Shown piece after piece: positions 1-9,305 of a stretch of 64,000 nucleotides of DNA. Origin of the DNA: Chlamydia caviae GPIC (lineage in GTDB: Bacteria > Chlamydiota > Chlamydiia > Chlamydiales > Chlamydiaceae); assembly GCF_000007605.1 (NCBI RefSeq), contig NC_003361.3, positions 186,001 through 250,000 on the forward strand. The letters run 5' to 3'. Every line of letters starts with the position of its first letter. Within the stretch, counting starts at the first letter, position 1. The position numbers and the translations under genes are program-made. The notes beneath the pieces were generated by a model, which was not told where the DNA came from, did no database searches, and saw nothing but the letters and a program-made list of their open reading frames with translations.

Positions 1-30
1 TACAAAACTTCTTTCTAAAATGGCTTTTCT

Positions 31-220
31 TCAAGCTGCGGAGTTTTTGGCAAGAGAAGCAGTACTTCCCGAGAGTAAATCGAAATTGCCAATAACCATA
101 GCTCTTGTTGATCCCGAAAGTGTTGCTCCGTTGAGATCTATAGATACTAACGTGATGTTTCCAAGTAGAGAATGTTTGTCTTTCTCCGATTTCACCCCAT
201 CAAGTTTTTCTTGGTGTCAT
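31..220 (-). pseudogene. small hypothetical gene, possibly frameshifted
   Basis: Read on the minus strand there is an open frame ending at 31 whose product (54 residues from a GTG at 195) looks protein-like, with the stretches GNITLVSIDLNGA and VIGNFDLLSGSTASLAK. An ATG lies further upstream at 220, but its frame (M-T-P-R-K-T) stops after six codons. Losing or gaining one base in the A5 run at 205-209 would join that ATG to the longer frame, giving about 62 residues. This could be a decayed gene, a gene starting at GTG, or chance. I do not recognise a family. The call rests on amino-acid composition only. Confidence 0.3.
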
Positions 221-475
221 GTAATTTAATCTGCCTTGAGGATAGTCTGTAAGGGGTAGATTGATTTGTTGTACACGGAAGTTTGGAAGAAATAAAAATT
301 AAAATAAATCGTCCTAGATCATAAATACAATCTTAGGATTGTAGTGACGACTTCATAATAAATTACTTGTTTAAATTCCTAAACAGGTCTCCATTTGACG
401 ATTTTATTTTCAATTGGTATTTTAGTTCATTAGTATTTCTATTCAAAATATTCGCTAATTTAAAAGAGCCGCGCA
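221..475. other. intergenic leader of secDF
   Basis: AT-rich stretch without a supportable gene. It holds a small hairpin (arms TACAATC 326-332 and GATTGTA 337-343), flanked by TCGTC and GACGA that can extend the stem. This could act as a terminator for something upstream or as part of the secDF leader. I see no clear promoter. Confidence 0.35.
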
Positions 476-3400
476 ATGAAACAGAGATTTGGACGCAATT
501 TAAGTATAATTGTTTTTGTTTTTGGATTAGCTCTCTACTATGTGTTGCCCACATGTCTGTACTACTCGCGACCATTAAGTAAAAAAATCGATGAGAAGGA
601 AGCGCAACAAATTGTTCGCAAGTTAACGAATCAAGTTTCTGAAGTACGCAGTGATATTATCCCTAGAGTTTCTTCGGTGCTTTCAGCGTTGAAATTACGC
701 GGTCATATTGCACAACATCCCAGTATTCCAGGAGTGGTGAATATCCATTTCAAAGATCATGCGGATGCCTACACTTTTCTTGAAAATATGATTTATGGCG
801 AACCCACAGTCCCTATAAAATCTTCACGTCTTTACGTATTAGGCTATGAAAGGAAGGAAGGCAGTGTTGTCCAGGTGACTGGATCTTTGACTACCGCTTT
901 AACAGAAAAAGACTTTTCTTTTGTTTCTTATAATAGAGAGGATGCTGAATCAGGAACAGAAATCTTAAATATTGCCGCATCTTCAATTACTCCAAATCCT
1001 TCAGGTGCATGCTCTTGTGGCTATCCCTCGTTTTGGGCTACAGCATCGATAGATAGAGTCGTTCAGTTGGCTAAGAACCTTTCGTTAGGTTTGGACATTC
1101 TTCCTAATTTCAGAACAGCATCTCTACTGAATTATTTCTTTTCTTCAGAAAGAGATTATTCCGCATTTTTAGCACGCTTAGAAAGTTTATCGATGGACTC
1201 AAATATTTCTGAGCAACATCAATCTATTTTTCGTGACTTATGTCATGATCTGAAGACCAGAGCGCAAAGATGGAAAAAAACAACCACGCGCATTGTAGAT
1301 AATTCTTTAGAGTGTAGCGCAGTATCTCCCTTCTTCTCTTCAGTAGAATTTCTTTCTAAGGAAAGAAAATTAGTATTTTGTCTCGATCCTCATGTGCTTG
1401 CTAAACGTGAAGAGTTGCCCATAGAACAGCGTTTGGATTTTGATGCTTGGTTGGCTAAAGAGAAACACAGACTAGCGCATAAATTTCAACGACCTTTGCA
1501 GGAGACCTCTCAGGGATTTTCATTGAATCTAAGTGATAAAGATGCGAGTGGAAAAATCGTTTTGCATGGCCAGCGTATCTATCAGGGAATGGTCGAGCAT
1601 CTAGCTACATTGGCATTGAATAGACCTCCAGCAGAATCCTGTGATCTTGTACGAGAAAATTTTCCTATACACTGTCGTTTGCCTAGAGAAAGCGATACCT
1701 TCGGTTGTTTCATTTTCTCTCCAGAAAAAAGTTGCTCTCATTTCTCTAAAGGATCTGTTTACATAGTTTTGAAAGGGCTCCGCTCTGTAGCCGCGAAATA
1801 TGAGAAGGGAAACGCAGAAGAGGCTAAGGTCTTCGATAAGGATCTACAAAATTTATATAATTGTTTTGCTTATACGGATGCTGCTCCATGGAGTATCGGA
1901 GAAGATGAGGTTTTAGAAGTTAAGGAGCCTCTACAAAGATTTTTCGATGTGTGGGGCGAGAACTTTGTTGTTTCTAACGAAGGTGAAATTGCTAGTCTTG
2001 AAGTTCGCGATATACGAGATCGTTTAGAAACGTTGAATCGCATTGAAAAGCACCGTCAAGAAGAATGGGTGCGTTGGCATGAACAGTACCAACAGGCCAG
2101 CTGTTCTATGGATGATCAGCAGCGTGTACGCGCTGCTGTGCCTCACCGAAGTGCTTTTGTTGAAAATCTCAAACTCAATCTACGAAAATACTCTCGTGGC
2201 GATAACGTTTTGCGCTTCGGGATTGATTTTATTGGTGGAAAACAGATCCGCTTAGCTTTTAAAGATCATCAAGGAAAGCAATTAACTGATAAGGAAGGGA
2301 TCCTTAAAGTTTCTGATGAACTCTACGCTCGTTTAAATAAATTGGGCGTTGCAGAAGTCGAGATACGTAGGGAAGGAGATAACGTACATCTCAGTGTTCC
2401 TGGATCTACTAAAATTTCTTCCGAAGAAATTTTAGGTACCTCTCAGATGACGTTCCATGTCGTGAATGAGAAATTTTCTCACTATTCTGCGCTTCGCTAT
2501 GAAGTGCAAAGATTTTTAGATTACCTGTGGTTCACAGCACGAAGTCAAGAAACGACATCTCCGGAAGCTATTAATAAGTTGGCAAGTCGTATCTTTAATG
2601 ATCAGAGCTTCCCTTTGCCCACTAGCGTTAAAGAAGCAGTTGCAAAATTACAGCAAGAAGGTCTGGCTTTCCCTGAAGTTGGTGGTGAGGCAGCCTCTTC
2701 TCATTTGGATACGACGTATTCAATGATTGCTATAGAAAAGAATATTGAAGGTAGAGCAAATCCTTTGATGATTGTTTTCCGCAACTATGCTTTAGACGGT
2801 GCTTCTTTAAAAAACATCCGCCCAGAATTTGCTGTAGGGGAAGGCTATATCTTAAATTTCTCAGTAAAAGATACTGCAATAGCTCAACGAGCTCACAATA
2901 TTTCTCCAACAGAGAGTTTCCACGCTTGGACCGCTGCTTATTGTCAGGAAGGCGTCAGTGGAACAACCAATAGCCAACACTCTTCTGGAAGAGGCTGGAG
3001 AATGGCTGTTGTTCTTGATGGTTATGTGGTCAGCGATCCTGTATTAAATGCTCCTTTAAAAGATCACGCTAGTGTTTCTGGAAAATTTTCACATCGTGAA
3101 GTAAACCGCTTAGCTACGGATTTAAAATCAGGATCTATGTCCTTTGTTCCTGAGGTTTTAAGTGAAGAAGTTATCTCTCCTGAATTAGGCAAGCAACAAC
3201 GTACACAAGGGATTATCTCTATATGTTTAGGTCTTGCTGTTTTGATCATTTTGATGAGCGTTTATTACAAATTCGGAGGAGTTATTGCCTCGGGAGCTGT
3301 TATCTTAAATCTTCTATTGATTTGGGCAGCCCTACAGTATCTTGATGCCCCTCTAACTCTCACGGGATTAGCGGGAATTGTATTGGCCATGGGAATGGCT

Positions 3401-4690
3401 GTAGATGCTAACGTGCTTGTATTCGAAAGAATTCGCGAAGAGTATTTATTATCGCGAAGTCTTACCCAGTCTGTAGAAGCAGGGTATAAAAAAGCTTTCA
3501 GCGCTATCTTTGATTCGAATTTGACCACAATATTAGCTTCGCTACTTCTTTTGGTTTTAGATACGGGACCAATTAAGGGATTCGCTCTGACTTTAATCCT
3601 AGGGATTTTCTCTTCAATGTTTACTGCATTATTCATGACGAAGTTTTTCTTCATGGTATGGATGAATAAAACGCAAGAAACTCAGCTGCATATGATGAAT
3701 AAGTTCATCGGCATCAAGCATGATTTCTTAAAAGAGTGCAAAAGACTTTGGATGGTATCCGGGAGCGTTATTGTTTTGGGATGCGTTGCGTTAGGTTTCG
3801 GGGCATGGAATTCCGTTTTGGGAATGGATTTTAAAGGTGGTTACGCTTTCACTTTAGACATGTCTGATCAGAAAGCTGTAGATGTTGTACAGTTTCGTAA
3901 TAAGTTAGGGGATAAATTTAAGCAGGTAGGCTTATCTTCTAGAGACTTCAAAATTAAGACGTTAGACTCTTCTGAGAAGATAAAAATATACTTCAGTCAA
4001 AACGCATTAACTCGAGTACAAGCTTCTGAGAAACAGGTATTCGAAACCCCTGATCCTAATTTATCTTTAGTGATGGGCATACTTTCTGATACAGGAATAG
4101 ACACTTCTTCAGAGAGCTTTAAAGATACCCAGAATTTCTGGCTTAAAGTTAGCGGACAGTTCTCTAATAAGATGCGTCAACAAGCTTGTATAGCGTTGGC
4201 GGGAGCCTTAGCGATCATTTTGCTTTATGTGAGCTTGCGTTTTGAATGGCGTTATGCATTTAGTGCTGTTTGCGCATTGATTCATGATCTTGTCGCTACC
4301 TGCGCCGTATTAGTAGCCACACATTTCTTTTTGCAAAAGATACAAATTGATTTACAAGCAGTCGGAGCTTTGATGACGGTTTTAGGGTATTCGTTAAATA
4401 ATACCTTAATCATTTTCGATCGTATTCGAGAAGATCGTCAGGAAAAATTATTTACACCTATGCCGATTTTAATAAACGACGCACTGCAAAAAACCTTAGG
4501 AAGAACAGTAATGACCACAGCGACAACACTGTCGGTATTATTAATTTTACTGTTTGTTGGAGGCGGTTCAATCTTTAACTTTGCTTTCATCATGACAATA
4601 GGTATTCTTTTGGGCACACTATCATCTCTATACATAGCACCGCCTCTTCTTTTATTCATGGTTCGTAAAGAGGAAAGAAACAGGCAATAA
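476..4690 (+). CDS. secDF: fused protein-export membrane protein SecD-SecF
   Basis: This is the inner-membrane SecD and SecF subunits fused in one 1404-residue chain. They use the proton motive force to help SecYEG/SecA pull secreted proteins across the membrane. The chain has an N-terminal membrane anchor (about residues 8-27), a very long extracytoplasmic region (to about 900), a first six-helix block containing the SecD signature GMAVDANVLVFERIREE (near residue 975), and a second block with the SecF signature GYSLNNTLIIFDRIRE (near 1303). Separate E. coli SecD plus SecF total roughly 940 residues, so the extracytoplasmic part is enlarged, as is usual in chlamydiae. The SecF signature carries Asn-Asn where most SecF proteins have Asn-Asp. 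The ATG at 476 is chosen because it opens directly into the membrane anchor. A hairpin contains the stop codon. Confidence 0.97.
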   Translation: MKQRFGRNLSIIVFVFGLALYYVLPTCLYYSRPLSKKIDEKEAQQIVRKLTNQVSEVRSDIIPRVSSVLSALKLRGHIAQHPSIPGVVNIHFKDHADAYTFLENMIYGEPTVPIKSSRLYVLGYERKEGSVVQVTGSLTTALTEKDFSFVSYNREDAESGTEILNIAASSITPNPSGACSCGYPSFWATASIDRVVQLAKNLSLGLDILPNFRTASLLNYFFSSERDYSAFLARLESLSMDSNISEQHQSIFRDLCHDLKTRAQRWKKTTTRIVDNSLECSAVSPFFSSVEFLSKERKLVFCLDPHVLAKREELPIEQRLDFDAWLAKEKHRLAHKFQRPLQETSQGFSLNLSDKDASGKIVLHGQRIYQGMVEHLATLALNRPPAESCDLVRENFPIHCRLPRESDTFGCFIFSPEKSCSHFSKGSVYIVLKGLRSVAAKYEKGNAEEAKVFDKDLQNLYNCFAYTDAAPWSIGEDEVLEVKEPLQRFFDVWGENFVVSNEGEIASLEVRDIRDRLETLNRIEKHRQEEWVRWHEQYQQASCSMDDQQRVRAAVPHRSAFVENLKLNLRKYSRGDNVLRFGIDFIGGKQIRLAFKDHQGKQLTDKEGILKVSDELYARLNKLGVAEVEIRREGDNVHLSVPGSTKISSEEILGTSQMTFHVVNEKFSHYSALRYEVQRFLDYLWFTARSQETTSPEAINKLASRIFNDQSFPLPTSVKEAVAKLQQEGLAFPEVGGEAASSHLDTTYSMIAIEKNIEGRANPLMIVFRNYALDGASLKNIRPEFAVGEGYILNFSVKDTAIAQRAHNISPTESFHAWTAAYCQEGVSGTTNSQHSSGRGWRMAVVLDGYVVSDPVLNAPLKDHASVSGKFSHREVNRLATDLKSGSMSFVPEVLSEEVISPELGKQQRTQGIISICLGLAVLIILMSVYYKFGGVIASGAVILNLLLIWAALQYLDAPLTLTGLAGIVLAMGMAVDANVLVFERIREEYLLSRSLTQSVEAGYKKAFSAIFDSNLTTILASLLLLVLDTGPIKGFALTLILGIFSSMFTALFMTKFFFMVWMNKTQETQLHMMNKFIGIKHDFLKECKRLWMVSGSVIVLGCVALGFGAWNSVLGMDFKGGYAFTLDMSDQKAVDVVQFRNKLGDKFKQVGLSSRDFKIKTLDSSEKIKIYFSQNALTRVQASEKQVFETPDPNLSLVMGILSDTGIDTSSESFKDTQNFWLKVSGQFSNKMRQQACIALAGALAIILLYVSLRFEWRYAFSAVCALIHDLVATCAVLVATHFFLQKIQIDLQAVGALMTVLGYSLNNTLIIFDRIREDRQEKLFTPMPILINDALQKTLGRTVMTTATTLSVLLILLFVGGGSIFNFAFIMTIGILLGTLSSLYIAPPLLLFMVRKEERNRQ

Positions 4691-4707
4691 TTACAAGTTA
4701 TTGCCTG
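4681..4707 (+). terminator. hairpin containing the secDF stop codon
   Basis: Perfect 10-bp inverted repeat: CAGGCAATAA (4681-4690) and TTATTGCCTG (4698-4707) around a 7-nt loop. The last three bases of the left arm are the TAA stop of secDF. No T-tract follows (CTTTGG), so it is not a textbook intrinsic terminator. It may stabilise the 3' end or reduce read-through into recJ. Confidence 0.55.
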
Positions 4708-4777
4708 CTTTGGTACAGAAGGATGAAAATTCTCTTTAGAAAAATAGATTTTTAAAGAGTTTACGGCGCGAAAATCT

Positions 4778-6550
4778 ATGGCAATAAAAGATAATTCTTC
4801 TGTCCCCAGCCCTAACTGGGTATACCCTAAGCAGGATCCTGCTTTGCTTTCTGCTCTTATAAAGGAATTGCATCTTCATCCGATAGCTGCACAGATCTTT
4901 ATTTCTCGAGGATTTCAAACTGTAAATGAAGTCCGCGACTTCCTTTATGTACACTTAGATAATCTTCACGATCCCGAACTCTTACTGGATATGACCAAGG
5001 CCATAGAGCGCTTGCTTCTTGCTAAAGAGCGCAATGAACACGTCATGGTTTATGGCGATAGTGACGTTGACGGCATGACGGGGGTGGCTCTTCTTGTAGA
5101 GTTCCTAAGATCTATAGATATGAAAGTTAGCTACTGCTTTTTGGGAGCTTTGCTAAAACATTACGGAGAACCGTCCTCATTAATTGCTAAAATGAAAGAG
5201 GAGAAGGTTACTTTACTGATTACAGTAGATTGTGGGATTACCGCAGGAAAAGAAGTCAGCGATATCAATAAGCAGGGAATTGATGTGATTATTACAGATC
5301 ATCATATGCCTACGGGTAAAATTCCCCATTGTATAGCTACTTTAAATCCTAAATTAAGAGATCGTGCTTATCCGAATAAGGAATTAACCGGCGTAGGTGT
5401 GGCGTTTAAGCTCGCGCGTGGTGTTCTCAATGCGCTAAGGAAAGAGAACCCAAAACTAAAAGTAGATACTAAACATTTATTAGATTTAGTGACTTTAGGG
5501 ACAGTGACTGACGTGGGGACCCTTTTGGGAGAAAACCGCACTATGGTCAGGCATGGTATAAAAGAGATTGCTAAGGGCTCGCGGTTAGGCCTGCATAAAC
5601 TCTGTATTTTTGCTGGGGTAAAACCTTCCGAAGTGACCTCTACGGATATCGTTTTGAAAATATCTCCTAAGCTGAATAGCTTGGGAAGGCTTGCCGATGC
5701 TGCTAAAGGGGTGGAGTTATTACTCACCCAAGATCCAGAAACTGCAGATGAGATAATTCAATATCTCGATAAGATAAACAGAGAACGGCAAAAAATAGAA
5801 GCTGATGTTTTTCATGATGTACAAAAAATCCTGAAAAACAAACCCGAAATCGTTAAGCAAGCCGCTATCGTATTATCGTCGAATGATTGGCATGCAAGAG
5901 TCATTCCGATTATTTCTGCGCGCCTTGCCAAGGCCTACAATAAGCCCGTAGCTATTATTTCGAATCAAGGAGGCGTAGGGAAGGGGTCATTAAGAACTAT
6001 AGGCTCTTTCCCACTCCTTGGGATATTACAGAAGTGCTCATCTTTGTTTATATCCTACGGAGGGCATGATTTTGCTGCGGGGATTATCATCAACGAAGAC
6101 CAAGTAGAAGCATTCAGGAAGAAATTTATCCATCTTGTGAACTCATCATTAAAAAAGGATAAAGCAGTTCTTACCCTGCCCTTAGATGCTCAAGCTGATT
6201 TCGACGAGATAGATCACGATTTATTGTCCTCTATAGATCTTTTTGAACCTTTTGGGAAAGGAAACCCTATGCCGGTATTCTACACCATAGTCCATCAGGT
6301 GCGTTATCCTAAATTATTACCAGGAAATCATCTCAAGCTTTATCTTAACCACGGGGAAAGGAATCTGGAAGGCATTGCTTTTGGACTGGGAGATAGAATA
6401 GAGGCGCTTAAAGCAAACTGGAATAAGCCCTTGGAACTTGCCTATACGCCACGTTTATCCCAATCTTCTAACGGAGGAGTGATTCATTTACTCGTTCGAG
6501 ATTTCCATATTCTTCCGCTAAATTATAAAGATAGCCAGCCAAAGTTTTAA
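4778..6550 (+). CDS. recJ: single-stranded-DNA exonuclease RecJ
   Basis: 5'-to-3' exonuclease on single-stranded DNA, acting in recombination repair and mismatch repair. The 590 residues match the usual bacterial RecJ length. The DHH phosphoesterase domain is visible: GDSDVDGM at 93-100 supplies the first metal-binding aspartates, and DHH at 174-176 gives the family its name. The DHHA1 domain motif YGGHDFAAG lies near residue 427, and the C-terminal OB-like part (DEIDHDLLSSIDLFEPFGKGNPMP) follows. Most homologues read DYDVDG; here a Ser replaces the Tyr. It sits 87 nt downstream of secDF on the same strand, an arrangement I remember from C. trachomatis, so the two may share a transcript. The start has only a weak ribosome-binding site. 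Confidence 0.96.
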   Translation: MAIKDNSSVPSPNWVYPKQDPALLSALIKELHLHPIAAQIFISRGFQTVNEVRDFLYVHLDNLHDPELLLDMTKAIERLLLAKERNEHVMVYGDSDVDGMTGVALLVEFLRSIDMKVSYCFLGALLKHYGEPSSLIAKMKEEKVTLLITVDCGITAGKEVSDINKQGIDVIITDHHMPTGKIPHCIATLNPKLRDRAYPNKELTGVGVAFKLARGVLNALRKENPKLKVDTKHLLDLVTLGTVTDVGTLLGENRTMVRHGIKEIAKGSRLGLHKLCIFAGVKPSEVTSTDIVLKISPKLNSLGRLADAAKGVELLLTQDPETADEIIQYLDKINRERQKIEADVFHDVQKILKNKPEIVKQAAIVLSSNDWHARVIPIISARLAKAYNKPVAIISNQGGVGKGSLRTIGSFPLLGILQKCSSLFISYGGHDFAAGIIINEDQVEAFRKKFIHLVNSSLKKDKAVLTLPLDAQADFDEIDHDLLSSIDLFEPFGKGNPMPVFYTIVHQVRYPKLLPGNHLKLYLNHGERNLEGIAFGLGDRIEALKANWNKPLELAYTPRLSQSSNGGVIHLLVRDFHILPLNYKDSQPKF

Positions 6551-6585
6551 TTCCTTGAATGTGAAAAAAATACCCCCACCATCGC

Positions 6586-6606
6586 AGTATTTTCTAATAC
6601 TTTTTT
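6586..6606 (+). terminator. possible weak terminator of recJ
   Basis: AGTATT (6586-6591) pairs with AATACT (6596-6601), and the arm runs into six T residues ending at 6606. The stem is short and AT-rich, so this is tentative. Confidence 0.35.
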
Positions 6607-6990
6607 CTTGAGTTTTTCTACAGGCCCGTTTTAAATCATTCACCCAATTTTATTGACGGCTGGGTATCTTCACAAACGCATTTCTTCTAGACATTTTGGC
6701 TAAAGAAAATAACCCGATAATTCAGAATACATATTTTCTTTCGTAACATCTTATGAAAGGAAATAACCTAGGAATCTCCATAGTTGTAGCGCAGTTCTTC
6801 GGAAGGTTTTTGATGGGTTTTTTACCGCATTGTAAGGGTGATCAAAGATAATTCTTGATAGTTTTTATTTTAAAACATTCTTACTAATAAGAAGCATTTA
6901 ATTTAAAATAGCGGAATAGGAACATTTTCTTTGTTTTATTCCATATTTTTTTTAAAATGTCCACTTTTAACTCCCATATTTGCAGCAGAT
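6607..6990. other. intergenic region without a recognised gene
   Basis: About 380 nt of AT-rich DNA between recJ and the hydrolase-like gene. It must hold the promoter for the downstream gene, but no hexamer pair stands out. A TTG in frame with the next gene lies at 6931, 12 nt after the purine-rich AATAGGAAC, and would add 20 residues. Confidence 0.3.
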
Positions 6991-8145
6991 ATGTTTTCAG
7001 TTCCCCAATCATCTGTTATAGGTAATTCCCTGATCACGATGAACCCACAACCTGAAATTTTAATATTTTCCTCAGAAGCGGCTCGTCAGGCGCATAGGAG
7101 GCGAACTCTTTACCCCGTAATTTACAAGATACTTGATGTCATTTGTGAAATTATTAAGTGCATTTTCCGCATTATTTTGTTTATTCCGTTCGGATTACTT
7201 TGGGTATTGGGGAAGATTTGTCAGAATTGTTTGCTTCCGGCTGCTGGAGGGCTATTCACAGAGCAGCTATGCTTTGCGAAAAAAATATTGCAAGAGAGTT
7301 TTCGTTGTTATGTGGACGATTGGCTAGAGAGTGGTTATGCAAGTTCTGTAAAGCGTATTCCTATTCAATGTGATGATTTACTCATTGACGCCATTAGTAT
7401 TCAATTCCCTGATGCTGAAAAAGATAGATGGATGCTGGTTTCCTTAGGGAATAGCGAATGTTTTGAAACTAGAGCTATGGTTTACTCTCGTAATGATTGG
7501 ATATTGAATGTGGCGAAACAAGCGCGGGCTAATGTTGTAGTATTTAACTATCCAGGGGTGATGCATAGCAAGGGCCCCATTACACGGGAGTCTTTAGGAA
7601 AGGCTTATCAGGCATGTGTTCATTATCTTCGAGATCACCCTGACGGACCGAAGGCAAAACAAATTATAGCTTACGGCTATTCTTTAGGAACCCTAGTACA
7701 AGCGTTAGGATTGAGCAAGGAAGTCGTCGATGGAAGTGACGGGGTCGATTGGTTTGTCATTAAAGACCGTGGACCGAGGTCAGTTGCGGCGATAGCATCT
7801 CAATGGCTCGGGAAAGTTGCTGGATGGACAGCAACACAGTTAGGTTGGGAAATCAATTCGGCAAAATACAGTGAATCTCTTGTTTGCCCAGAATTATTCA
7901 TACACGGAGAGGATTACCAAGCTCAACTCATAGGAGATGGTATGTTCAATAGGGATAATTGTTTTGCAGCACCATTTTTAGATCCTAATGCTCCTAAATT
8001 CCCTGGAAAGAAAATTCCTGTAGGGGAGTTCCTACTACAGCATAAGGGAGAGCTTGATGAGACGACCATACAGAATGTAGTTAAACACATCATAGATCAC
8101 TATAGTCCGGAAGACCCCAGTGAAACACCAGATGATGGGGAATAA
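6991..8145 (+). CDS. CHLPS 43 kDa-type alpha/beta-hydrolase-like membrane protein
   Basis: I recognise this as a member of the Chlamydiaceae-specific CHLPS 43 kDa family (DUF818); its biochemical function is unknown. From the ATG used here it has 384 residues. The N-terminal part has a hydrophobic stretch (VICEIIKCIFRIILFIPFGL), probably a membrane anchor, after a short cytoplasmic tail. The remainder resembles an alpha/beta hydrolase: the nucleophile-elbow-like AYGYSLGTLVQALGL near residue 228, VVFNYPG before it, and LFIHGEDYQAQ after it. An N-terminally longer form from TTG 6931, or a shorter one from ATG 7039, is possible. The gene is followed by a perfect palindrome. A lipase- or esterase-like activity is inference from the fold only. 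Confidence 0.75.
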   Translation: MFSVPQSSVIGNSLITMNPQPEILIFSSEAARQAHRRRTLYPVIYKILDVICEIIKCIFRIILFIPFGLLWVLGKICQNCLLPAAGGLFTEQLCFAKKILQESFRCYVDDWLESGYASSVKRIPIQCDDLLIDAISIQFPDAEKDRWMLVSLGNSECFETRAMVYSRNDWILNVAKQARANVVVFNYPGVMHSKGPITRESLGKAYQACVHYLRDHPDGPKAKQIIAYGYSLGTLVQALGLSKEVVDGSDGVDWFVIKDRGPRSVAAIASQWLGKVAGWTATQLGWEINSAKYSESLVCPELFIHGEDYQAQLIGDGMFNRDNCFAAPFLDPNAPKFPGKKIPVGEFLLQHKGELDETTIQNVVKHIIDHYSPEDPSETPDDGE

Positions 8146-8178
8146 CTTCAATAATACAAAAGCGTGTTTGTGACTGGT

Positions 8179-8208
8179 TAGAGAATCTTTTACGTAAAAG
8201 ATTCTCTA
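8179..8208 (+). terminator. 30-nt perfect palindrome, probable terminator
   Basis: A perfect palindrome with arms TAGAGAATCTTTTAC and GTAAAAGATTCTCTA, starting 34 nt after the hydrolase-like gene. There is no separate loop, so the hairpin must open a few central pairs. No long T-tract follows. It is the likely 3' end of that transcript. Confidence 0.55.
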
Positions 8209-8224
8209 TGGCACTGTTGTCTCT

Positions 8225-8252
8225 ACCTTAGATTTGTCTTCAAATTTAAGGT
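8225..8252 (+). repeat. second hairpin after the CHLPS43-type gene
   Basis: ACCTTAGATTTG (8225-8236) pairs with CAAATTTAAGGT (8241-8252), with one G-T pair and a TCTT loop. It lies 16 nt after the palindrome at 8179-8208, so the two form a tandem hairpin pair. Role unknown; possibly a backup terminator or an RNA-end stabiliser. Confidence 0.45.
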
Positions 8253-8759
8253 GCTAGTATGCGTATAAGCTACTGAGGCATATAAAATGCGCTTCAAAAT
8301 AACTTACTATAGTTGAACAGTCTAAATGGAGCAATGATGAACGCTATTACGACGAATCTGATTTTTTCTAATCTGTCTATTTGAGTTTCAGAGGTTGGGA
8401 GTTTATTTCTAAATAACTAAGTACAGACTGTAAAATTAGGGAGATTGGGATGTTGTCCGAACTCTTCCTAGAGATATTCCATTCAAGTGCTTTAGGATGG
8501 GGAGTTTGTGTTTGAGTGGGCTTGTATTTTCAAGATGTCTATGTTTTAACGTTAAGAAATATTAATAAAATGACGGAGTAATTTGGTTTTATTAAGATTT
8601 AAACAAAAACATCAACTTTATATTAACAAAAAAGCTTGATTAATAAAGCTTTTCTTAGGAAAATACTTATTTAAAAATTTCTAAAAATTAAGGAAGAACT
8701 ACTAACTATTAAGGTTGTTTTAATTCTAGAATATGTTGAGGGGGGAGGTTTGCTAACGT
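8253..8759. other. long AT-rich upstream region of euo
   Basis: About 500 nt with no supportable gene. It includes an 8-bp inverted repeat (AAAAGCTT 8630-8637 and AAGCTTTT 8646-8653) and a run of A- and T-rich blocks from 8570 on. It ends in the strong GGGGGAGG ribosome-binding site of euo. The euo promoter must be here, but I cannot pick a unique hexamer pair. Confidence 0.4.
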
Positions 8760-9305
8760 ATGGAATGCATACAACATGAAAGCTGTTTTGATTTAGATGA
8801 CAGAGAAAATGCACAGCAACTTGAAGTGCAAGAAGGAACTGAGATGGTTTCTATTACACAGGCGGCAAAGTTGCATAATGTAACACGTCAAGCAATTTAT
8901 GTAGCAATCAAACAAAAGAAACTAAAGGCTTCTAAAACAACCCGATGGGAAATCGATCTTAAGGATTTGGAAGACTATAAGCGTAACCGTTATTCAAGAA
9001 AGAAGTCTCTTTATCAGGGGGAGCTACTCTTTGATAACGACAAGGGGTTTTACTCTGTAAATCAGGTGGCTGATATGCTAGGGATCCCTGTGCAGAAAGT
9101 TTACTACGCTACCCGCACGGGAACCATGCGAGGAGAACGCAAAGGCGCAGCTTGGGTTATCTCTCAATCAGAGATCGATAGATATAAGAGCGAGTATTTA
9201 AATAAGCAAACAGTGAAGAAAATGAAAGAAGTTGCGGTTGAACACCCTACAGCTACTCCAGCAGATGCTGTTTTTTCGGGAACCGCCTTATTTGAGAACG
9301 ACTAG
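8760..9305 (+). CDS. euo: EUO, DNA-binding repressor of late chlamydial genes
   Basis: EUO (early upstream ORF) is a Chlamydiaceae-specific DNA-binding protein expressed early in infection. It is known to repress late-gene promoters, including the omcAB cluster that lies just downstream here. The 181-residue product has two excisionase/MerR-like helix-turn-helix units: VSITQAAKLHNVTRQAIYVA (about 31-50) followed by KASKTTRWEIDLKDLEDY, and a second copy YSVNQVADMLGIPVQKVYYA (about 98-117) followed by a similar wing. The duplicated unit suggests it can contact two half sites. The N-terminus is acidic, and the C-terminus (about 150-181) looks unstructured. The start is set by GGGGGAGG about 12 nt upstream. 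Confidence 0.93.
   Translation: MECIQHESCFDLDDRENAQQLEVQEGTEMVSITQAAKLHNVTRQAIYVAIKQKKLKASKTTRWEIDLKDLEDYKRNRYSRKKSLYQGELLFDNDKGFYSVNQVADMLGIPVQKVYYATRTGTMRGERKGAAWVISQSEIDRYKSEYLNKQTVKKMKEVAVEHPTATPADAVFSGTALFEND

Noticed and set aside
20..229. 69-codon plus-strand frame at the window start
   Set aside because: It is the complement of the better-looking minus-strand frame and has no ribosome-binding site.
3265..3654. 129-codon minus-strand frame inside secDF
   Set aside because: Lies wholly within the conserved SecD membrane block and has no independent signals.
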